Source: Paraburkholderia ginsengiterrae (GTDB taxonomy: Bacteria; Pseudomonadota; Gammaproteobacteria; Burkholderiales; Burkholderiaceae). From it: a stretch of DNA of 64,000 nucleotides. Position 1 is the first letter of the stretch, and every line of letters starts with the position of its first letter. The position numbers were made by a program, and so were the translations under genes. Location: positions 151,619-215,618 of the forward strand of contig NZ_LXKA01000011.1 of the NCBI RefSeq assembly GCF_001645125.1, read 5' to 3'. Below, piece after piece: positions 38,526 to 46,400 of the stretch. Below the pieces are notes generated by a model. The model was not told where the DNA came from and did not search any database. It saw nothing but the letters and a program-made list of their open reading frames with translations.

Positions 38526-39336
38526 AGCCTGGCTTGGGTTTGCGGGTTTTTGCTGTCGCCCTGGCGACGGACTGAATCCCAGGCGGGTGCAGTGCCCGCT
38601 GCAAAAACTGATGCTTCCTTTTAAACGATATGACGCCCGTTTCGGGCGGCGGACGACGCATTTCCCTGCGTTGCGCGCGGCGAAACTGGCCGCTCGCGCA
38701 CCATGCTCACGAATGTTTGCGGAGCGCAACGGTTTCCACTTCAGCTGCGGACAGCCAGGTAGTCCGAATGGATCAGCGTGACCGTGGCTCACGCCATTCG
38801 TCAGGTATCTGCTTGGCTAGGACATCGAAGGTGAATACGGCGAAGCGGGGCCGTGACGTTGTCGGACCTGAACCCGAGCGTGGTTTGGGTAACGCTGCCA
38901 GGCGAGCGCAGTGCGATAGCACTATTGCGGGCATCCACCTACGGAAAGCAGGTGCCTGCCCAGTAAGACCTAAAGTGCCCGACGAGACGCTGTATTTGAT
39001 CTGCGCACCGACGCGGGCGTCGTCCGATGATTGCACCAACGGCTGTTGGTTCAACGCCCCGGTGCAAACTCCCGAGATCGGCGTTGACAGATATCAATGT
39101 TGCAGGGTTTTCGTAGCAAACCCGTACCGGGTTCTAGCATTGCGCGAAATGCTCACGCTGGAAGTTGTTCAGATCGACAGGCCGTCGGGCGTGTGTGTCG
39201 AACCCATGCGCGATAGGGCGCGGGTAGTCAACGTCGAAACGGGCAGGGTGCACGGCGAGCGTGTCGGTTTCTGTGCGCACTACTGCCCCTTACCGATCTA
39301 TTACAACGGCCCGTCGCGGCGCCGCACGGTGTGATC
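38526..39336 (+). other. Region downstream of the tRNA with no recognisable gene
   Basis: About 810 bp of mixed composition. An open frame at 38630-39334 on the plus strand has no recognisable domain, no good ribosome-binding site and a low-quality composition (rich in Arg, Cys and Ser), so it was not called. No integrase, repeat of the tRNA end or transposase was found. It is the first DNA after the tRNA and marks the shift from core to accessory sequence. Confidence 0.5.
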
Positions 39337-39858
39337 ATGAAACGTTTTTTTCTGATCGCGTCACTATGCGTGGCGTAGCTACTGCCGCCAGTAATTCAGG
39401 CACAAGAACCGCAGACGTCCGGCTACCACTACATATTGCCGCTCGACGTCGCTCTCGATGCGGCGAAAGAAGCGATTCGCGTGTGCGAAGCGAAGCATTA
39501 TTGGGTGAGTGCCACGGTGCTCGATATGGATGGGTTGCCGCAAGTGGTACTGCGCGGTGACAGGAGCACGGTACACACTGCTGAATCGAGCATGCGTAAA
39601 GCGTTCACCGTCGTGACGCTAGGGCCGGAATTCGGCTTCGACAGGTCGAGTGGCTTTTTCGAATTGATGAAGACGAGTCCGTACGCGCCGCAACTCGCGA
39701 CCGTGCACAACGTCATGGCGTTGCCGGGCGCAGTAGCGTTCAAGGTAAACGGAGAGATGGTGGGCGCGCTCGGTATCGGGGGCGCACCCGGCGGCGACAA
39801 GGATGAGGTGTGCGCTGCCGCGGGCGTAGCGAAGGTCGCGGACCGGTTACCGCACTGA
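39337..39858 (+). pseudogene. GlcG/HbpS-type haem-binding protein with TAG in the signal peptide
   Basis: The reading frame opens with MKRFFLIASLCVA, a signal peptide start, then has TAG at 39376-39378 (codon 14). It continues LLPPVIQAQEPQTSGYHYIL with no other stop to 39858. The mature region is of the GlcG/HbpS type: PLDVALDAAKEAIRVCEAKH, VLDMDGLPQVVLRGDRSTVH and GALGIGGAPGGDKDEVCAAA. A TTG at 39436 could give a cytoplasmic, signal-less protein of 140 residues. Family members bind haem or act on small metabolites in the periplasm. Either the export version is lost or the TAG is a base-call error. Confidence 0.72.
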
Positions 39859-39930
39859 GCCTGCTGCGCGGTATCGCGCATCACGACGGAGACGTTGCGC
39901 GTTACTTTCGAACGCGCAACGTGTGCGCGC

Positions 39931-40353
39931 TCAGGCGGCCGAGACTCGCGGATCGAAGTCGAACTCGAGCCGAATCCCGCCCGGTTCAAAAATCATCGTG
40001 TGCCGCTTTGGGCCAGCCCCCAGGGTTTCGGGTGCAAATTGAACTTCAACACCGGGCCATTTGGACACCTTTGAGAATACGTCCTCGAGCGCTGCTCCAC
40101 TGCCGACGCGCAAGGCCAGGTGATGCAGGCCCACGTTAGTTTTGCGGTCGAATTCCACGCGGCCCGATTGATTCTGCACCTCCCACAGCGTCAGCATCAC
40201 CCGCCCGTCAGACACGAATGCAGCCGGATATTCCGGCTTCTCTCCGATTTGCGTCCATCCCAAACAACTGATGAAAAAGTCGCGAGTGAGGTTCAAATCG
40301 CGAACGGTCAAGCCGATGTGATCGATGCCAAGCGTTAGTGGTTTCGCGGTCAT
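39931..40353 (-). CDS. VOC-family (glyoxalase/dioxygenase fold) protein
   Basis: A 140-residue single-module vicinal oxygen chelate protein. GIDHIGLTVRDLNLTRDFFI has the first metal His, VGLHHLALRVGSGAALEDVF a second, and IFEPGGIRLEFDFDP the closing Glu. The pattern fits metal-dependent isomerases, lyases or fosfomycin-type enzymes; the exact reaction is unknown. It is convergent with the haem-binding-like remnant. Confidence 0.82.
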   Translation of the reverse strand: MTAKPLTLGIDHIGLTVRDLNLTRDFFISCLGWTQIGEKPEYPAAFVSDGRVMLTLWEVQNQSGRVEFDRKTNVGLHHLALRVGSGAALEDVFSKVSKWPGVEVQFAPETLGAGPKRHTMIFEPGGIRLEFDFDPRVSAA

Positions 40354-40623
40354 TTGAGCCTCCGGGTTGTGGTGATGATGCTAGCGCAGAAGGACAATGT
40401 CGATCGATTGCACGCAGGCGGTGCGATCAGATCGCGATTGATGTAGTTTGGACGCGCATTCGCGTATTGCCGGCCAGTCGATGCCCGCATTCAAGCGCTC
40501 CCGGTAAACGATCTCTTGTTCAATCTTGGGTTAACCCTGACAACATTGAAGCATAGACTTCATTCACGGCATCAAACAACTGAGTTTGTTGCAGGCCATC
40601 CAACATTAATCGAGGTGTTTGCC

Positions 40624-40929
40624 ATGAAATCAATTATCCGTGCAGCAATTTTTGCCAGCGCTCTGGTGATTCCAGTTGCGTCGTTCGCTCAATCGACGGC
40701 GCACACGACACGTGCGCAGGTCCGCGCAGAACTCGCGCAACTTGAGAGTGTGGGTTTTCACGTCGGTGACGGCGATGCGACGCACTATCCTGATGCAATC
40801 CAGGCAGCCGAAGCGAGCGTGGCGGCGCGCGATGCATCGGCGAGCAGTTACGGTGGCGTGTCCAGCAGCACATCGCAGTCGGGTAGCCGCGTGTCGGCTG
40901 CCGACTGGAATGCAATGTATAGCCGCTGA
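40624..40929 (+). CDS. DUF4148-domain exported protein
   Basis: A 101-residue protein with a Sec signal peptide (MKSIIRAAIFASALVIPVAS, then FAQ). The DUF4148 core follows: TRAQVRAELAQLESVGFHVG and DATHYPDAIQAAEASVAARD. DUF4148 proteins are small periplasmic proteins, frequent and multicopy in Burkholderiaceae, of unknown function. The Ser/Gly-rich tail ends SAADWNAMYSR. CGAGGT lies before the ATG. Confidence 0.85.
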   Translation: MKSIIRAAIFASALVIPVASFAQSTAHTTRAQVRAELAQLESVGFHVGDGDATHYPDAIQAAEASVAARDASASSYGGVSSSTSQSGSRVSAADWNAMYSR

Positions 40930-41039
40930 GCGCCGATAGGCGCGAGGGACGGTTGCTATCGGTCATCGTGCAACCGTCCTGAATCAGATTATTGGTAGTT
41001 GAGCATTGGTACGGCTAGTCGTCGTCCGCCGCGTTAGCG

Positions 41040-41210
41040 TATATAACGATGTCCACCCAGTGGATGTTCGTCACGAATTGCGGCGGGGCATTGAGCTTCG
41101 CTTCAACCTTGCGCCAGTCGTAGTCTCATCGCCAATAGGTCGGGAGTTTACGCATCGTTGCGAGTTGCATGCGTTGGGATGCCTTCTACGGTAGCAAAGC
41201 GTTCTCGGGT
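41040..41210 (-). pseudogene. Epoxide hydrolase N-terminal remnant
   Basis: One minus-strand frame reads KASQRMQLATM, a TGA, then DYDWRKVEAKLNAPPQFVTN. This aligns without gaps to the intact epoxide hydrolase of this window (DASQGVQLATM ... DYDWRKVEARLNALPQFVTE). Two in-frame stops (TAG and TGA) and the loss of all downstream catalytic parts show it is a decayed fragment. The rest of the 528-bp gap between 40930 and 41457 contains nothing else recognised. Confidence 0.8.
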
Positions 41211-41457
41211 TTGCTGGAGCACATCTCGGTCGGGCGATACGAGGCCGGTGCACATCTGCATTCCGACTCCTTCGCGGGTCACGTCGGCGTCCTCGACGGA
41301 GTCTGATGTGTCGCCGTGGTGGATCGCAAATGCACCGCGTCGTCAACTTATCGCCGAGCGCACCTGCCTATAGACTACTCTTAAGTTTCCAGGCGACGCT
41401 CCTGGCTTTTCCGACTAGAAGTGCCGGGTAATGTCCCGATACTGAACAGGATCGACC

Positions 41458-41886
41458 GTGAATCTCAAGCGTGTAGGCTCGGAACCTTCAATGAGAGGCC
41501 CTGAAGCGCAATTTACGGGTGCTGTTCGCATCGACCCGTTGAACTTTCCTCCAGAGCCGGCGCGCGTGTCAGTGGTGAGCGTGACGTTTGAACCTGGCGC
41601 ACGGAGCGCCTGGCATACTCATCCTCTCGGGCAGACGCTTATCGTCACCGCAGGCTGTGGATGGACTCAGTGCGAAGGTGAACCCATCGTCGAAATTCGT
41701 GCTGGCGACGTGATCTGGTGCCCGCCGGGTCAAAAGCATTGGCACGGAGCATCCGCTACTACCTCCATGACCCACATCGGAGTTCAGGAAGCTCTGGATG
41801 GCGTGAGCGTCGTTTGGATGGAGAAGGTTACCGACGAGGAATATCAGGTCGGGCCTAGTGGCGATGAGCATGGCCACAATCACTAG
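41458..41886 (+). CDS. Cupin-domain protein
   Basis: A 142-residue single-domain cupin starting at GTG 41458. Cupin motif 1 is [20 protein letters not shown] and motif 2 is [20 protein letters not shown], with the His/Gln-containing metal site. The tail is rich in His (GDEHGHNH), which may bind metal. The gene is followed after 112 bp by an aldo/keto reductase on the same strand. Proteins of this type often belong to the quercetinase-like or carboxymuconolactone-associated cupins; the substrate is unknown. Confidence 0.83.
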   Translation: MNLKRVGSEPSMRGPEAQFTGAVRIDPLNFPPEPARVSVVSVTFEPGARSAWHTHPLGQTLIVTAGCGWTQCEGEPIVEIRAGDVIWCPPGQKHWHGASATTSMTHIGVQEALDGVSVVWMEKVTDEEYQVGPSGDEHGHNH

Positions 41887-41998
41887 TAGCGCCGCGAAGC
41901 ATTTCGGGTGCGCATAGATCCATGGACCTGGCGTCACAATCGCCCGCTCAAGCGTCGGTCCTTCATCGCTGAGCACGAGATAGTGCGGAGGTGTCGTC

Positions 41999-42937
41999 AT
42001 GATTGAGTCTTCCGATTTTCGGGGGAGAAGGATGGTGCTTAATCACGGAGGCGGCCGTATGCCCGCAGTCGGATTTGGCACGCTGATTTCCGATGCGGCC
42101 ACGACGACAAGCGCCACCAGATGGGCGCTGGAAGCCGGATATCGACACTTCGATTGTGCCGAGCGATATCGGAACGAGCGTGAGGTGGGCGAGGCTGTGC
42201 AGGTAGGACTTGCAGTCGGAGGGATCGCGCGCGAAGAAATCTTTGTGACCAGCAAGCTATGGAATTCAAATCATCGGCCCGAGCGTGTCGAACCGGCATT
42301 CGAGGCAAGTCTTGAAAGACTTGGGCTGGACTATCTGGATCTTTATCTCATTCATACGCCGTTTGCATTTCAACCAGGAGATGAGCAGGATCCGCGCGAC
42401 GAAAATGGAGATGTCCTCTACGACAAAGGTGTGACTTTGCTCGACACGTGGAGGGCGATGGAAGATCTCGTCGACCATGGAAGATGCCGGGCCATCGGAC
42501 TGTCTGACATTAGCCTGAACGAAATGCTGCCCCTCTACGAATCGGCAAGAATCAAGCCGGCCGTGGTCCAGATCGAAGCACATCCTTATCTTCCAGAAAC
42601 GGAACTTCTGGAATTCTGCAAGGAGAGGGAGATAGTGTTTTTGGCTTTTGCGCCATTGGGTCACGGAATAAGGCCAGGGCCGCTCGATGACCCGGTCATC
42701 TCGCAGATTGCCGCGCGAGTTGGAAAAACGCCAGCACAGGTGCTGCTCGCCTGGGCGGTGCAACGCGGCACAGCTTTGCTTACAACGCCCAAGACTGCGA
42801 CCCGGGCGCAGGAGAATTTCAACATCTCTGCCCTCCCGGCAGACGCATTCGACGAGATCAACCGGATTCAGACCAGGCAGAGGTTCAACGAAGTTACGAA
42901 GACCGGCAGCCCCGGTTTTATTCCGCGAAGTAGATAA
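41999..42937 (+). CDS. Aldo/keto reductase
   Basis: A 312-residue NADPH-dependent aldo/keto reductase. Catalytic residues are visible: HFDCAERYRNEREVGEAVQV (Asp and Tyr), IFVTSKLWNSNHRPERVEP (Lys) and LDLYLIHTPFAFQ (His). The cofactor region is QVLLAWAVQRGTALLTTPKT. GGAGG sits 8 nt before the ATG. It follows the cupin gene, and the two may share a transcript. It probably reduces small aldehydes or ketones; the specific substrate is not deducible. Confidence 0.9.
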   Translation: MIESSDFRGRRMVLNHGGGRMPAVGFGTLISDAATTTSATRWALEAGYRHFDCAERYRNEREVGEAVQVGLAVGGIAREEIFVTSKLWNSNHRPERVEPAFEASLERLGLDYLDLYLIHTPFAFQPGDEQDPRDENGDVLYDKGVTLLDTWRAMEDLVDHGRCRAIGLSDISLNEMLPLYESARIKPAVVQIEAHPYLPETELLEFCKEREIVFLAFAPLGHGIRPGPLDDPVISQIAARVGKTPAQVLLAWAVQRGTALLTTPKTATRAQENFNISALPADAFDEINRIQTRQRFNEVTKTGSPGFIPRSR

Positions 42938-42986
42938 TAGTGAAACGTGAACCGTATCCGGAGGCGGTCCCACGACGGCCGCCTCG

Positions 42987-43217
42987 TCACGATCGAAGTG
43001 AGCGGGGGGCACTCAGGGGGCAGATGTAGCGGTGCGGCCAGATTTTCCCCCGATTCGGGTGTGACGGTTCTCCATGGACAGCGCCGGTGAAAAGGCCGCT
43101 CGTCTCCAAAAAAGCATCTGGATAAGTCCAGATCGCGGTTCGGGTCTCGCCGATTTCGTAGTAGCTACAGATCCCCTTGTACGGGCAGAAGGTCTGGTAT
43201 ATAACCAGGACGCGTCG
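42987..43217 (-). pseudogene. DUF427 protein remnant
   Basis: The minus-strand frame contains RVLVIYQTFCPYKGICSYYE then TRTAIWTYPDAFLETSGLF, which fits the DUF427 core (CPYKG, SYY, AWxYPxP). The N-terminal half needed for a complete domain is absent and the flanking frame is not protein-like, so the gene is a fragment. The 530-bp gap between the aldo/keto reductase and the giant kinase otherwise shows no gene. Confidence 0.6.
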
Positions 43218-43467
43218 ACCTGCGGTCGGTACGCGCAAAGTGCCGGCGGCGATCCAACAAGTGGGATGGGAGGCTTCGCCTCCCGCATCATGGGCGATCC
43301 GTCGCCAGCAGCGGCGTGACAACAAATAATGCAGATCAATGCAAGTTTGTTTCGTCCAGTACCTCACCATTGCTCAGAGAAATCACTTACCGGCGATGTA
43401 AGCGATAGCCGAAAAGGTGAGAGGCGTGGAAAATAATCTCTGAATTCGCAGCATGACAGGGGAGTCC

Positions 43468-46400
43468 ATGGTGGATCTCACCGGATATGAGTTAGAGCCG
43501 CTGCACGATGACGGCGACTTCTCACTATATCGCGCTCGGAGACCCAGCCACCCCGTCTCGGTGCTGGCGCTCGTCGCCAGGCGCACGGCCTCGCAGGCCA
43601 TTACACGCCTCGAGCACGAATATGGATTAGCCGCGATGCTCGATTCCAGCTGGGCGGCTCGTCCCCTCGCGCTCTACCGGCGCAGAGAGCCGCCCATGCT
43701 CGTTCTTGACGACGACGGTGGCGAGCCCCTGCATCGCTTACTCGGCCGTCCGCTGGAGCTCACGCGTTTTTTGCGCATCGCCGTCAATCTGGCGAGGGTG
43801 GTCTACCACGTTCACCGCTGCGGTCTCGTTCACAAAGACATCAAGCCGGCGAATGTGCTTGTCGACGGAAACGGCAACGTGCGGCTCACCGGCTTCGGCA
43901 TCGCCTCGCAACTGCAGCACGAACATCAGCCGCCCGTGCCGCCGGAGATCGTTGCCGGGACCTTCGCGTATATGGCGCCCGAGCAGACGGGCCGCATGAA
44001 CCGCTCGATCGACACGCGCAGCGATCTCTACTCGCTCGGCGTCACGCTGTACGAGATGCTCACCGGGTCGCTGCCGTTCACGGCGTCGGACGCGATGGAA
44101 TGGATTCATTGCCATATCGCTCGCAGGCCGACGCCGCCAGGAGAGCGCGTCGACGGTATTCCGGCGGTGGTCGAGGGCATCGTTCTGAAGCTACTCGCAA
44201 AAGCGGCTGAGAACCGTTACCAGACCGCCGCGGGTGTCGAGGCTGACCTCCGGTCGTGCCTTGTGGCATGGGAGGCGCACCACCGCATCGACCCGTTCCC
44301 GCTGGGTGCGCACGACGCGTCCGACCGGCTGCTGATCCCCGAAAAACTGTACGGACGCGAGGCACAGATTGAAGCTCTTGTTACAGCGTTCGATCGTGTC
44401 GTGCGCAGCGGGGTGATCGAACTGGTGCTTATCTCGGGCGATCCGGGTATTGGCAAGTCGTCGGTCGTCAACGAGTTGCACAGCGTGCTGGTGCCGCCAC
44501 GCGGCCTGTTCGCGTCCGGCAAGTTCGACCAGTACAAACGTGATATCCCTTATGTGCCATTTGCACAGGCCTTCCAGACGCTCGTACGCAACCTGTTGAG
44601 CAAGAGCGACGCGGAGGTCGAGCCGTGGCGGAACGCGCTCATGGAGGCGCTAGGGCCCAACGGTCAGCTGATTGTGAATCTGATCCCCGAGCTTGCGCTC
44701 ATCATCGGCGAGCAGCCGCCCGCGCCCGTTCTCCCGCCGAAGGATGCGCAAAACCGCTTCCAGATCGTATTTCGACGTTTTCTCGGCGTGTTCGCACGAC
44801 CTGGGCATCCGCTCGCGCTGTTTATCGACGATCTGCAATGGGTCGATACGGCGACGCTCGACCTGCTCGCACACCTCGTCACGCATCCGGCCGTGAAGCA
44901 CGTTCTGCTGGTCGGCGCCTACCGGGACAACGAGGTGGATGCATCGCACCCGTTTGCGCGCACGCTGGAGTCGATCAGCCACGCCGAAGGGAAGGTGCAG
45001 CAGATAGCGCTCGCTCCGCTCACGCCGGATAGCGTCACGCAACTCGTGGCTGATTCGCTTCACTGCGACGGCGCGACGGTCGGGCCGCTCGGGCAACTGG
45101 TGCACGAGAAGACGGGCGGCAATCCATTCTTCACGATCCAGTTTCTGACGGCGCTCGCCGATGAAGATCTGCTCACTTTCGACCAACGCGCCGCGATGTG
45201 GTGCTGGGATCTGCCGCGCATTCATGCGAAGGGTTTTACCGAGAACGTCGCCGATCTGATGGCCGCGAAGCTGAGCAGGTTGCCTCCTCTGACGCGCGAC
45301 GCGTTGGGGCAGTTGGCGTGCCTCGGCAGCGTCGCCAAAGTCACCGCACTGACGTCGGTTCAGGGCGGATCTGAAAAGACGGTGCACGCGAACCTGTGGG
45401 AAGCCGTGCGGACGGGCCTCGTTTTTCGTGTGGCCAACGCCTATGAATTCGCACACGATCGCGTGCAGGAGGCCGCCTACGCGCTCATACCCGCCGACGA
45501 GCGCGCCCCCGCTCATCTGCGGATCGGCCGGGCGCTCGTGTCGCGGACCGCGCCAGAAGCGCTTGAAGGTGTCATCTTCGACATCGTCAACCATCTCAAT
45601 TGCGGCGCGGTGCTGATCGTGTCGGGGGCGGAGCGTGAGCAGGTCGTTGCGTTGAACCTCATCGCAGGCAGGCGCGCCATGAGTTCGGCGGCCTACGCGG
45701 CCGCTCGCAGCTATCTGGCGCAGGGCGTCGCGCTGCTGTCGCCCGACGCGTGGACGCAGCGCTACGACAGCACGTTCGACCTCTATCTGGCGTTTTCGGA
45801 GTGCGAATATATTGCTGGCGATTTTGTGAAAGCCGACGCTCTGGCCGACATGATGCTCGCCAGGGCGCGCTCCAATCTCGACCGTGCGAAAGTCTTCAGC
45901 CTGCGAATGGAGTTGTATCAGCTCGCCGGACGATATGACGAGAGCTTCACTGTCGCGCTCACAGCGCTCCGCGAGTTCGGCATCATCTTTCCCGAGACCG
46001 ATCAGGACATCCAGGCGGCGGTCGACGGCGGATTGCGGGACATTCGCATCAATCAGGCCGGGCGTCCCATCGGCGAACTGGTCGAGGCGCCGGTAGCGAC
46101 GGATCCTGCGACCCGTGCGATCGTCAACCTTCTGATTCAGGCGATGCCCTGCGCCTTTGCGGCGCGGCCCGCGTTCTACCCGCTCTTCACCCTCAAGGCG
46201 GTCAACCTCTCCTTGCAGCGCGGCAATACCGACAACTCCAGTTTTGCATACGGCAATTACGCGTTAATGCTGGTCTCCCGTCTCGGCGATATCCCCACTG
46301 CGGTGCAATTTTCAGAAATGTCGCTAAAGCTGAACGAAAAGTTTGGCAATCGGCGCTTGTATGGAAAGCTGCTTCACCTGTATGGCGCCCATGTCAATTT

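Noticed and set aside
38630-39334. A 234-codon frame after the tRNA
   Set aside because: No ribosome-binding site, no recognisable domain, unusual Arg/Cys/Ser-rich content; reported as gap only.
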